A stretch of DNA of 56,015 bases, taken from positions 1-56,015 of the forward strand of contig UQXF01000006.1 in assembly GCA_900544905.1 (NCBI GenBank), given 5' to 3'. The notes beneath the pieces were generated by a model, which ran no database searches, was not told the origin of the DNA, and worked only from the letters and a program-made list of their open reading frames with translations. The translations under genes and the position numbers were made by a program. The number at the start of each line of letters is the position of its first letter. The stretch's first letter is position 1. Of this stretch, positions 7,946-14,199 are shown one piece after another. The stretch is from an uncultured Clostridium sp. (lineage in GTDB: Bacteria > Bacillota > Clostridia > Lachnospirales > Lachnospiraceae).

Positions 7946-8148
7946 TAAGCCACCTCTCCTAACTTTCTAAGTATATTCTGTACTCTTTCCCGCTGCCACT
8001 TGCAAGCATCTTCGGGATGCTCCGGATAGTGTCCGAATTCCTTTGTATAGTTCTCAATTGCGTTCTGTATTGCCAACTCATTCCACTCATCATCACTCAT
8101 CATTTTTATATTCAATACTGGTATTTTTATCTTTCTTTCATCTTCCAT
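7945..8148 (-). CDS. Small acidic/basic protein, unknown
   Basis: 67 aa from ATG 8148, chosen because AGAGGT lies at proper distance; the frame continues upstream to 8271 but that part overlaps a hairpin and the previous gene. Contains a WNELAIQNAIENYTKEFGHYPE segment and a KWQRERVQNILRKLGE helix. Typical of small Lachnospiraceae prophage proteins with no assigned role. Coupled to the 95-aa gene downstream. Confidence 0.5.
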   Translation of the reverse strand: MEDERKIKIPVLNIKMMSDDEWNELAIQNAIENYTKEFGHYPEHPEDACKWQRERVQNILRKLGEVA

Positions 8149-8224
8149 GATTTTACCTCTTTCCTTTCTCTCCGGAATCTGATAAAATACAGATACCGAA
8201 GTAAGCCTATATTCTTTGGTTCTT

Positions 8225-8253
8225 GCCCTTCTGGTACTCCTATACCAGAGGGC
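8225..8253. other. Hairpin between two small element genes
   Basis: GCCC-T-TCTGGT at 8225-8235 pairs with ACCAGAGGGC at 8244-8253, loop 8 bases. The T run lies on the plus-strand side (GGGCATTTTT), whereas both neighbours are read leftward, so it would terminate plus-strand transcription or act as a processing or translation-control hairpin on the leftward mRNA. Confidence 0.45.
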
Positions 8254-8257
8254 ATTT

Positions 8258-8539
8258 TTAAAATTTTTCAATTACTGTATGCCCATTATGCTCAAAATCT
8301 CGCTTACATGCTATGTATCTTGGTTCATTCATTAGTAACGAATCTTTATCTTTGGTGCGTACACTATAGACAACTTCATCATCAACCAACACTCCAATAT
8401 TTCCATCATCATCTAATGTTAGATAATCCACAACTCTAGCACACCATACCGGCATACTATTTTCATTCTTTCCATCCTTTACACGCTCAACTAAATACAT
8501 ATTTTTAACTTTAGGTACTATCTGTACTATTTTACTCAT
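8258..8539 (-). CDS. Small unknown protein of the element
   Basis: 93 aa from the ATG at 8539 (AAAGGA about 11 bases upstream). Begins MSKIVQIVPKVKNMYLVERVKDG and is rich in beta-type residues, with VWCARVVDYLTLDDDG and a C-terminal CKRDFEHNGHTVIEKF. Not recognised. First gene downstream (leftward) of the iteron region, so it may share the origin-proximal transcription unit. Confidence 0.5.
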   Translation of the reverse strand: MSKIVQIVPKVKNMYLVERVKDGKNENSMPVWCARVVDYLTLDDDGNIGVLVDDEVVYSVRTKDKDSLLMNEPRYIACKRDFEHNGHTVIEKF

Positions 8540-8605
8540 ATAATTATCATTCCTTTCATGGTGTTTTTTGCACTGTGTGCTATCGCACACTTTGTTATTT
8601 ACTAA

Positions 8606-8971
8606 ATCTTATATAAAAATAGTCCAATTCTTATATTTATCTAATTCTTATATATTATCTATTCTTATATAGTGGTATAAATTTGAACCCCACCAAAGGC
8701 TCATTTTTATACTACTGCTATGGCTCATTTTTATACCACTGCCTTATGGCTCATTTTTATACCACTGCCTACCTTTTCATGTTCTTTTTGTGGTAATATC
8801 GTGGGACTTAAGCCTATCTAATCACGTCAAAAGCCTTGAAAATACGTTGTTTTTTCCTTGCCGCTAACCTGTCCCTTTGTTGTGCCCTTTGTGGGTCATT
8901 ATTTTTTTACAAAAGAAATTCAATTAATTACATCAGAAATTGAATTTATAACGTAAGAATTTGAATTTATA
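8606..8971 (-). other. Candidate replication origin: three families of iterons
   Basis: No gene in 8540-8971. Family A: about four copies of an AATTCTTATAT core with 17-18 bp period (8606-8675), very AT-rich. Family B: three direct repeats starting GGCTCATTTTTATAC at 8698, 8722 and 8748. Family C: three copies of AGAAATTGAATTTAT-like units with exactly 21-bp period starting at 8914, 8935 and 8956, reaching the stop codon of the initiator gene. Iterons plus an AT-rich block just 3' of a RepA_N-like initiator is the usual arrangement of plasmid and phage-satellite origins. Confidence 0.65.
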
Positions 8972-9292
8972 TTATAAAATTCGATAAAATGAACACTTCT
9001 TTTCTGATTTCTTACCATCAGACCCAACAAAATGACCTAGCCAGTGTTCTATTAATCCGCTTTCTATCAACTCCTTTTTATATTTTTTTAATGTTGATGG
9101 TGACATTTGAGCATCTTTTGCCAAATCTTCATTACTCCTATAAAAGAAATTTTCATCTTTTCCGGTATATCTGTGTTCTAATTCATTAAGAACAACATAA
9201 AGCCACTTTGCATCTCTGGATAAATTCCTATAACAATCTGCGAAAATCTTCCTAGATAGCTGTAAATAGAATGTATTGCCATTCTTAGCCAT
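8972..9292 (-). CDS. Short RepA_N-like replication initiator
   Basis: 106 aa from ATG 9292 (GGGGTGG upstream; a GTG lies at 9301). The segment FYLQLSRKIFADCYRNLSRDAKWLYVVL (split here only for description) followed by an NEDLAKDAQMSPSTLKKYKK winged helix matches the N-terminal DNA-binding domain of RepA_N / replisome-organiser proteins. Full RepA_N initiators are usually 250-350 aa; only the DNA-binding domain is present here, so it may rely on host DnaD/DnaI/DnaB or be a regulator. Its stop lies inside the 21-bp iteron array. Confidence 0.6.
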   Translation of the reverse strand: MAKNGNTFYLQLSRKIFADCYRNLSRDAKWLYVVLNELEHRYTGKDENFFYRSNEDLAKDAQMSPSTLKKYKKELIESGLIEHWLGHFVGSDGKKSEKKCSFYRIL

Positions 9293-9307
9293 TACAACCA
9301 CCCCTTA

Positions 9308-9550
9308 TCATGTCGAAATATTTTCTTTCTCTTTCCTGTACTGCTCCATTCTCTCAAAGTCCAGTATGTCATTTACATCAATCCCCAACACCCTGCATAT
9401 CTTCCCCAGGATTTCCATTTTCACCATGTAGCCTTTACGAACCCGGTACACTGCATTATCAGAAACCCCGGCTTTCTTGGCTATCTCTTTGGGTGTCATG
9501 CATGAGGCTGTCATAGCTGCAATCATTTCCTTGTACTTTGCACATACCAC
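9308..9550 (-). CDS. XRE-family HTH regulator
   Basis: 80 aa from GTG 9550 (AAAGGAG 9 bases upstream; a TTG at 9559 is too close to the SD). An XRE fold with MTPKEIAKKAGVSDNAVYRV as helices 2-3, then a C-terminal charged tail. Sits between the initiator and early genes, overlapping neither; likely controls early transcription in the element. Confidence 0.7.
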   Translation of the reverse strand: MVCAKYKEMIAAMTASCMTPKEIAKKAGVSDNAVYRVRKGYMVKMEILGKICRVLGIDVNDILDFERMEQYRKEKENIST

Positions 9551-9551
9551 A

Positions 9552-9728
9552 TTAATCAACTCCTTTCCGGTTATCTGCCAATTTCAAATGCATGTATGCT
9601 ATTGCTTCATCCAGTGCAATCATCAATAAGCATTCATCACTAAGGTCCTTCTTGTCATTTATCTGGTTCTGCCATTCGTTATATAACTCACGGTAGCGGT
9701 CTAACAGCTTTTGTGCATCTTCTGACAT
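9552..9728 (-). CDS. Small helical protein, unknown
   Basis: 58 aa from ATG 9728 (AAAGGAG about 10 bases upstream). Two helices, SEDAQKLLDRYRELYNEWQNQ and DECLLMIALDEAIAYMHLKL. Stops two bases before the next gene's start, indicating one transcript. No recognised family. Confidence 0.5.
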   Translation of the reverse strand: MSEDAQKLLDRYRELYNEWQNQINDKKDLSDECLLMIALDEAIAYMHLKLADNRKGVD

Positions 9729-9841
9729 AATAACCATGCTCCTTTCTAATTGGCTCAAATTTCGCATTTTCTGTTTAGGGTAAGGATTTATACCTTGAAC
9801 AGTTTTTGAATGTTTCAATCTTTATTACAATAAACAAAATT

Positions 9842-10144
9842 TTAAATAGAATTGATTTTAGATTGTCGCATTCTCTCCGCTCTTTCCTGTTTTTGTTCAT
9901 CTGTTAAATTGCATGAGCGTTTCTTTGAGCGAATAGTTACAAATTCTTTTGGCAACTCATAAAATTTTGAGACAACCTTTCCTTTTACCGTCTCTTGTCT
10001 GTACATTTTGAATTGCTCCGGGTTCTGCTCTACCGGTTTATCCATTTTACGAATCCAAACAGGGCTAGAACTGTAAAGCGTTGCTGTGTTATCCTCTGCA
10101 TTGAAGTTTATTACTACTTCCTGTTCACATTTGCTTAAACTCAT
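9842..10144 (-). CDS. Small prophage protein, unknown
   Basis: 100 aa from ATG 10144 (AAGGAGAG 9 bases upstream). The N-terminal half is predicted beta (EVVINFNAEDNTATLYSSSP, then VWIRKMDK), the C-terminus is a basic helix (DEQKQERAERMRQSK). Similar short proteins are common in Clostridia prophages with no known role. Second gene of the leftward early operon, 17 bases after the Cro-like gene. Confidence 0.5.
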   Translation of the reverse strand: MSLSKCEQEVVINFNAEDNTATLYSSSPVWIRKMDKPVEQNPEQFKMYRQETVKGKVVSKFYELPKEFVTIRSKKRSCNLTDEQKQERAERMRQSKINSI

Positions 10145-10161
10145 GTTGTATCTCTCCTTCC

Positions 10162-10371
10162 TTAATCCTCGATAATAACAATATCTTTTGCTTTCAAGTC
10201 TAAAGCCTGGCAAATCGCCGGAATAACCTTAACCTTTCCTATTCTGTTTCCATTCAATGCATTAGAAACTGCCTGTTGACTTACTCCGCCTTGCTTTGCA
10301 ATCTCTGTTGCTGTAATTCCTCTTTCTGCCATCAATAAATAAATTTTCTTGGTATCAAGTCGTAACTTCAT
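10162..10371 (-). CDS. Cro-like HTH regulator
   Basis: 69 aa, XRE fold covering the whole protein, with ITATEIAKQGGVSQQAVSNAL as helices 2-3. Divergent from the longer repressor at 10509, with which it shares the 10372-10508 region. The AGGTGAG SD is close to ATG 10371. By position it is the Cro counterpart of the switch. Confidence 0.75.
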   Translation of the reverse strand: MKLRLDTKKIYLLMAERGITATEIAKQGGVSQQAVSNALNGNRIGKVKVIPAICQALDLKAKDIVIIED

Positions 10372-10390
10372 TTTCTCACCTCACCTTCGC

Positions 10391-10453
10391 ATATTCGCTT
10401 GCGAATATTTTTCTTGACAAATTTATGATACTATTCTAAAATGAATATGTCAA
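10391..10453. promoter_or_regulatory. CI/Cro switch: palindromic operator and face-to-face promoters
   Basis: Plus promoter TTGACA (10414-10419), 17 bases, TAAAAT (10437-10442) reads toward the repressor. Minus promoter TTGACA (complement 10448-10453), 17 bases, TATCAT (complement 10425-10430) reads toward Cro. The two -35 boxes face each other, so the promoters fully overlap and cannot both be occupied. A palindrome ATATTCGC-TT-GCGAATAT (10391-10408) lies in the early leader of the minus transcript and is the best operator candidate. Confidence 0.75.
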
Positions 10454-10508
10454 GAAAAAGTTTTCACCTCTGAATATTTTATGATATACTACACATGAGG
10501 TGATAAAC

Positions 10509-11003
10509 ATGGGAATAAACCAAATAATACAAATTGGCAGCAGAATAAAAATGATGCGTAAATCAAAAGGAATATCACAAAAGGAAATGGCAAGTCTTTG
10601 TGACATACCAGTTACAACTTATTCAAATTATGAAAATAATAATCGTGAGCCTAGCGTAGATAATTTAGAAAAAATTGCTAATACTCTTGAGGTCCCGTTA
10701 GTTGATTTATTAGGAATTAGTCATTTAAGCCCAAACGAGCAATTTAATATTATAGCAGATACAATAGAATCAGATACTGAATTTACCAACGCATGGGATA
10801 ATTTCCTAATATCGAATAACATTCATTTCATGTCATCCGAAAAGGATGGGGTTCCTGGTATGCTGCTGACTTTTACAGATACTAGAGAATCATATTTTTT
10901 AACCAGAGCACAAGCCGAACGTTTACCAGAACTTAGTGTAGAACAAGTAAAGCTATTGATTAAAGCTATGGGAAAAGAAAACTTTAGCAACAATGAGGAT
11001 TAA
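10509..11003 (+). CDS. CI-like repressor (XRE HTH)
   Basis: 164 aa from ATG 10509, which has GAGGTGA 5-8 bases upstream; a GTG at 10500 lies within that SD. N-terminal XRE domain (residues about 8-65; SQKEMASLCDIPVTTYSNYE as the recognition region), then an acidic linker and a C-terminal alpha/beta domain (GVPGMLLTFTDTRESYFLTR). No Ala-Gly cleavage site with Ser/Lys dyad of LexA-type repressors is evident, so induction may be by an anti-repressor rather than RecA. Confidence 0.75.
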   Translation: MGINQIIQIGSRIKMMRKSKGISQKEMASLCDIPVTTYSNYENNNREPSVDNLEKIANTLEVPLVDLLGISHLSPNEQFNIIADTIESDTEFTNAWDNFLISNNIHFMSSEKDGVPGMLLTFTDTRESYFLTRAQAERLPELSVEQVKLLIKAMGKENFSNNED

Positions 11004-11016
11004 CAACCGTGAATAA

Positions 11017-11690
11017 TTTTACACCTGTTCGTATATAAAACATACGGCTATCCAGATTTGGACAGTCAGAACTGTCATTCTAACAGTTTCAATCCCCTCA
11101 AAAATGAGGAGGTTTGAAAACCTTATAAGTTATGAATGGTGTAAAACTTGGCAAAAGGTCAATTTATCCGTTTGCCTGTTTATAGGGGATGTCACGAATA
11201 GTGACACCCTAAAAGGAAGATACCTGGCAAAATGCCGGATACTGTAAGGGTGTGAATAGTTTTCACACCCTAGAGGAAGATAAGGGTACGCATTTAGTGA
11301 GTACTCCTAGTGGAGAAAGGGAGCCCTAAAGGGGGGCCATTCTGGACCCCCTCTTCCAGATACCAATGTTAAAACTTTTACACAGGTACGAAAAACCAAA
11401 ATTGGATAGTCCTCACATACCGAAGCGGTCAGCACCATTTTGTGCCGACCCCAATATTGGGTTGAGCTATTTGTTGATAATATGAATACGATAGATAAGC
11501 TGAATTTTAAGCCTATTACAAGGGGTGTACCCAAAAGTACACCCCTATGGGATATATCATCACAGTAGGTATTGGTAAACCACCGATACCTTGAAACAGA
11601 GGGGTGTCCGAAATGGACATACCTGGCAAGTGGTAGGTAAGCTAAATATAAGCTATCAGAAAAACTGACTGAGGAATATTTCTCAATCAG
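11017..11690 (+). ncRNA. Candidate large structured RNA (dense hairpin array)
   Basis: No coding frame explains this stretch on either strand. A long-range helix TTTTACACC/GGTGTAAAA (11017-11025/11138-11146) encloses stems at 11030-11046, 11061-11076 (or its rival 11070-11088), 11096-11109 and 11110-11123. It is followed by stems at 11144-11181, 11184-11210, 11223-11238, 11247-11271, 11332-11351, 11427-11450, 11521-11546, 11567-11591, 11600-11624 and 11665-11690. Five of these have about 10-bp stems opening AGG and closing CCT with 5-6 base loops. GGAAGATA recurs exactly 60 bases apart (11215, 11275) and TACCTGGCAA recurs at 11221 and 11620. Size, setting and ornate folding recall phage-borne giant RNAs (ROOL, GOLLD); family membership is not established. 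Confidence 0.5.
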
Positions 11691-11698
11691 ATAAACAA

Positions 11699-11754
11699 TA
11701 TAATATACTTAACCGGGTAGCCGGGGGACGTGCTTTTCATCCGACCTGAGCCTT
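11699..11754 (+). promoter_or_regulatory. Toxin promoter -10 and leader with the toxin-side repeat
   Basis: TATAAT at 11699-11704 (no good -35) is followed by TATACTTAAC-like sequence also found after the antitoxin -10. The leader 11713-11754 shares CCGGGT, CGGGkGACGTGC, TCA and CCGAC/GCCTT blocks, in order, with 11909-11946. Because the antitoxin is read from the opposite strand, its 5' end is complementary to this leader, just upstream of the toxin SD (11757-11763). Confidence 0.55.
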
Positions 11755-11772
11755 ACAGGAAGGGTGATGCTT

Positions 11773-11856
11773 ATGGTAACATGGAGTGACTTACTTGCTT
11801 TCGTTACTTTAATTGTAATGATACTGACTTACATAGAATCCAAACATAAGAAATAG
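11773..11856 (+). CDS. Small membrane toxin, type I TA (holin-like toxin family)
   Basis: 27 aa from ATG 11773; AGGAAGG lies 9 bases upstream, and an in-frame ATG at 11767 is only 3 bases from it. The peptide starts MVTWSDLLAFVTLI, has one hydrophobic segment (about residues 7-20) and a basic C-terminal tail ending KHKK. This is the layout of Firmicutes holin-like type I toxins. The stop codon lies inside the left arm of a 16-bp perfect terminator stem shared with a convergent antisense transcript. Overproduction of such peptides damages the membrane; here the role is inferred from layout and length. Confidence 0.7.
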   Translation: MVTWSDLLAFVTLIVMILTYIESKHKK

Positions 11857-11894
11857 CCGTCCTGCTCCTGGAAAAGTAGACGGCTATTTCTTAT
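11846..11894. terminator. Bidirectional terminator of the toxin-antitoxin locus
   Basis: A perfect 16-bp stem, ATAAGAAATAGCCGTC (11846-11861) with its complement (11879-11894), loop 17. It includes the last codons of the toxin. Read from the minus strand it ends in TTATGTTT; from the plus strand in TTTCTTAT. Convergent RNAs sharing one terminator are a hallmark of par-type loci. Confidence 0.75.
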
Positions 11895-11949
11895 AGCAAT
11901 ATATTTCGCCGGGTCGGGTGACGTGCACTCACCCTCCGACTGCCTTGTT
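11846..11949 (-). ncRNA. Candidate antisense RNA antitoxin
   Basis: A transcript of about 104 nt predicted from a consensus promoter (complement 11956-11983) to the shared terminator. It overlaps the 3' third of the toxin region as true antisense. Its 5' part forms a stem-loop (GTCGG/CCGAC with inner GGGTGA/TCACCC, 11912-11940) whose sequence is complementary, with mismatches, to the toxin leader 11713-11754. Contact at both a 5' repeat and the terminator is how RNAII controls fst in the par locus; the same logic is inferred. Confidence 0.65.
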
Positions 11950-11955
11950 AAGTAT

Positions 11956-11983
11956 ATTATAGCAAAATACACGAAAATGTCAA
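11956..11983 (-). promoter_or_regulatory. Consensus promoter of the antitoxin RNA
   Basis: TTGACA (complement 11978-11983), 16-base spacer, TATAAT (complement 11956-11961), both hexamers perfect. It points leftward into the toxin terminator; no ORF of note lies downstream, so its product is most likely the antisense RNA. Confidence 0.8.
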
Positions 11984-12034
11984 TTGAAAATGCGGCTCTG
12001 ACACCAACCAGAACCGCAAATGATACTATATAGC

Positions 12035-12088
12035 AAGGTGCTATACAATATACCCTCAACAAGTATATTGTATCACAAAAAGCACCTT
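12035..12088. repeat. Long inverted repeat upstream of the integrase
   Basis: AAGGTGCT (12035-12042) and ATACAATATAC (12043-12053) pair with GTATATTGTAT (12063-12073) and AGCACCTT (12081-12088); one arm has a 7-base insert CACAAAA. A smaller stem TGCGG-C-TCTG/CAGA-A-CCGCA lies just left (11991-12018). No gene in 11984-12164. It could be a recombination-directionality-factor site or a transcript-folding element ahead of int. Confidence 0.55.
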
Positions 12089-12126
12089 TCTGTATAGGTG
12101 TATTTTTTATACTCAAATTTAGCTGA

Positions 12127-12144
12127 CTGCACCATTTTGTGCAG
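12127..12144 (+). promoter_or_regulatory. Hairpin just before the integrase ribosome site
   Basis: CTGCAC-CATTTT-GTGCAG, perfect 6-bp stem, 7 bases before the AAAGGAG region of int. The 14-mer GCACCATTTTGTGC inside it is repeated exactly at 11432-11445, within the hairpin array, so the two hairpins share stem and loop. Confidence 0.5.
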
Positions 12145-12164
12145 CCGAGAAAGGAGCCGATGCA

Positions 12165-13241
12165 ATGCCAAGAGGAAAAGCAATGAGAAACCCCAACGGA
12201 TACGGTACTGTTGTTAAGTTATCCGGGAACCGCCGGAAACCCTTTGAAGTCCGAGTGAATACCAGGATAGACGAATGGGGATATCCCCGCTATGACGTGC
12301 TTAACCGCTTTGAAAACCGGGCAGATGCCAATATTGCCCTAGCCGAATATAACCGGAGTCCATTTGATGTAAATAAGCGGGATATCACTTTTAAAGAAGT
12401 ATATGCTATGTGGTATGACTGGAAGTATGTGAATGGCAAAAAGAAATACTCTGCAAGTTCCATAGGATGTACCAGGGGAGCTTATAACAAATGCTCGTCA
12501 CTTCATAATATGAAATTAGCTGAAATCCGGACTGACGATATGCAGCGCATTCTTGATGACCATAGTCTTTCTCATGCCTACATGGAGCATATAATCAATT
12601 TACTGCACCAGATGTATAGATATGCCCTTGAATATGACATGATTGAAAAAGATTACTCCAACTTTGTAAAAATAACCAAGGAAGAGGATGACGAGGAGGG
12701 CATACCATTCACTAAAGCCGAGGTATCAGCTTTATGGAAGAATGTTGACCAAGTACCATATTGTGATACTGTTCTGATTCTTATTTATACCGGTTGGAGA
12801 ATATCTGAATTTCTCGGAATGAAAACCGATAATGTCAACCTGTCTGATTGGACCATGACCGGCGGTGTAAAGACAGCAGCAGGGAAAAAGAGAATTGTTC
12901 CGATTCATTCCGGCATTCAAGACCTCGTACAAGCCCGATATTCACCCCATTTTGCCACTTTCATACACAATGTGGAGAATAACAAGCCTATTACCAAAAC
13001 AGCCTATTATAAAACATTTACTGAGGTCATGAATCAGTGCGGAATAACTGAAAAGCATACCCCGCATGACTGCCGGCATACTTTTACATCACTGCTTGAT
13101 TCTGCAGGTGCTAATGAGGTATGTATTGATAGACTGGTTGGCCATGTTTCCAAAACACTGACCAAAAGGACGTACACACATAAAGACATTGATGAGCTGC
13201 GCCATGCTATAGAATTGATACAAATAGAACCTCTAGAATGA
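12165..13241 (+). CDS. int: Tyrosine-recombinase integrase
   Basis: 358 aa, normal length. N-terminal AP2-like arm-binding region with NGYGTVVKLSGNRRKPFEVR (residues 11-30), a SAM-like core-binding domain (about 70-170), then the catalytic domain with R212 (YTGWRISE), K236, H301-x-x-R304, H327 and nucleophile Y337 (RTYTH), all six in place. It catalyses site-specific integration and excision of the element, using the 17-bp repeat as core and GTCACTA repeats as likely arm sites. No separate excisionase gene was recognised; one of the small XRE proteins could serve. AAAGGAG precedes ATG 12165. Confidence 0.95.
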   Translation: MPRGKAMRNPNGYGTVVKLSGNRRKPFEVRVNTRIDEWGYPRYDVLNRFENRADANIALAEYNRSPFDVNKRDITFKEVYAMWYDWKYVNGKKKYSASSIGCTRGAYNKCSSLHNMKLAEIRTDDMQRILDDHSLSHAYMEHIINLLHQMYRYALEYDMIEKDYSNFVKITKEEDDEEGIPFTKAEVSALWKNVDQVPYCDTVLILIYTGWRISEFLGMKTDNVNLSDWTMTGGVKTAAGKKRIVPIHSGIQDLVQARYSPHFATFIHNVENNKPITKTAYYKTFTEVMNQCGITEKHTPHDCRHTFTSLLDSAGANEVCIDRLVGHVSKTLTKRTYTHKDIDELRHAIELIQIEPLE

Positions 13242-13260
13242 CTTCCGGAGGTTCTTATTT
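13226..13260 (+). terminator. Integrase terminator
   Basis: AGAACCTC (13226-13233) pairs with GAGGTTCT (13248-13255), followed by TATTTTG. The left arm lies inside the last codons of int. Confidence 0.65.
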
Positions 13261-13282
13261 TGTCACTAATATGTCACTAGTA
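13260..13282 (+). other. Candidate arm-type integrase sites, right end
   Basis: TTGTCACTAATA (13260-13271), identical to 4686-4697, followed by TGTCACTAGTA (13272-13282). Confidence 0.55.
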
Positions 13283-13292
13283 AAATTTTATC

Positions 13293-13329
13293 AGCCTTTT
13301 TGTGCAAAGTTGTATCTTTACAAAAGGCT
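13293..13329 (+). other. Inverted repeat between int and attR
   Basis: AGCCTTTT at 13293-13300 pairs with AAAAGGCT at 13322-13329, extended by TGT/ACA across a one-base bulge. It may back up the int terminator or be part of attP. Confidence 0.45.
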
Positions 13330-13392
13330 AGGATTTTCAAGCATTTCCTCACTTCGGTACTTTTTCAAAAACTAACAAAAATAGGGCGAATC

Positions 13393-13409
13393 TAAATATA
13401 TCTTAAATT
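13393..13409 (+). other. attR core: 17-bp direct repeat
   Basis: Exact second copy of the 4624-4640 core, 12 bases before the stop codon end of the chromosomal PPTase gene. Chromosomal genes resume immediately after it. Confidence 0.75.
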
Positions 13410-13421
13410 ATATATTATCTC

Positions 13422-14129
13422 TTACACCGCCTCTATCTGTGTACACAGCTCTTCTATCGGAACCTCCGTCATCCTTCCCTCCAGCCTTAAAATGGCTTCC
13501 ACATCCGGCAGGCTTCCACTGCACACAGATATACAATAGGCTGTATCCTCCATAAAACAGGCAGCAAACCACCTGTCCTGACCATCAACCCTGGATATGC
13601 CGGCATCCTTCCTCAATATCCGGAAAGAATTGAGAGGAATACGCAGCCCTTCCCCTGAATGCTTGATAAACGCCTCCTTCATAGTCCAGTATTGTAAAAA
13701 ACAATTCTCCTGTTCCGCCTTTGTCCCGGCAGAAATGATATCCATATATTCATTTTCACAAAAACAGCGCTTTGCCACCGCTGCATAATTTTTCTTTTTA
13801 TGCTCTATATCAATTCCAACCGGTCGGTCACTGATTGCCAGCACCACATATTCTCCGGAATGGGAAAGATTAAAATAAATGTCCGGATAAACTAACTCCG
13901 GCTTTCCCTGTTCCCCATATTTATAACAGAGTTTATCCGGCGAAATGCCCGTCTCCCGGCTTAACACATACTGTAAAAATGCTCCGGTATACAGCCGTTT
14001 CTTTGCTATATTCGCATTTAATGCCTTTTTTACCCCTGCCTTCCGCTCCTCCGGTAAAATCCCATATAAAGCAAGTGACTGCTCATGCGAGCAGCCACTG
14101 CTTAGATTCATATAAAATATATGTATCAT
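13422..14129 (-). CDS. Sfp-type 4'-phosphopantetheinyl transferase
   Basis: 235 aa from ATG 14129 (AGGAGA upstream; the frame extends to 14192). It transfers the phosphopantetheine arm of CoA to a serine of a carrier protein. Motifs: NLSHSGEYVVLAI (88-100), VGIDIE (104-109, Mg-binding D107 and E109) and QYWTMKEAFIK (146-156, W148-x-x-K151-E152) followed by GEGLRIPL. The Sfp-size protein, not the short AcpS, implies secondary metabolism. It is last in the leftward unit that holds an ACP (15267-15518), its probable substrate. Confidence 0.9.
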   Translation of the reverse strand: MIHIFYMNLSSGCSHEQSLALYGILPEERKAGVKKALNANIAKKRLYTGAFLQYVLSRETGISPDKLCYKYGEQGKPELVYPDIYFNLSHSGEYVVLAISDRPVGIDIEHKKKNYAAVAKRCFCENEYMDIISAGTKAEQENCFLQYWTMKEAFIKHSGEGLRIPLNSFRILRKDAGISRVDGQDRWFAACFMEDTAYCISVCSGSLPDVEAILRLEGRMTEVPIEELCTQIEAV

Positions 14130-14199
14130 AGTTTGTCTCCTGATTTCCCAAACAATTCCTGTGTTTATCCGGACTTCAAACCAAAGATTCATTGTGCTG

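Larger units (their letters stand above)
4624..13409. mobile_element. Integrated phage satellite or reduced prophage, about 8.8 kb
   Basis: Bounded by the 17-bp direct repeat. Contents: rightward integrase and CI-type repressor; leftward early module (Cro-like, small proteins, XRE, RepA_N-like initiator), iteron-rich origin, small unknown proteins, and a capsid module (scaffold, major capsid protein, zinc-ribbon protein). The region is clearly more AT-rich than its flanks. No portal, terminase, tail, holin or endolysin was found in any frame, so it cannot make a complete virion alone. Size and gene order (integrase at one edge, divergent switch, initiator followed by origin) resemble phage-inducible islands, and own capsid genes are known for capsid-forming satellites. 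A decayed prophage is the alternative. Confidence 0.8.

Noticed and set aside
11086..11123. CRISPR-like sequence (GTTTCAATCCCCTCA)
   Set aside because: It resembles the end of Clostridial CRISPR repeats, but occurs once, with no spacing array and no cas gene; it forms part of the hairpin array.
11829..12116. Minus-strand ORF of 95 aa across the toxin-antitoxin terminator
   Set aside because: It runs over two perfect hairpins and a consensus promoter, has no Shine-Dalgarno and no protein-like composition.
4624..13409. Complete prophage
   Set aside because: No portal, terminase, tail, holin or lysin in any frame; called a satellite or reduced prophage instead.
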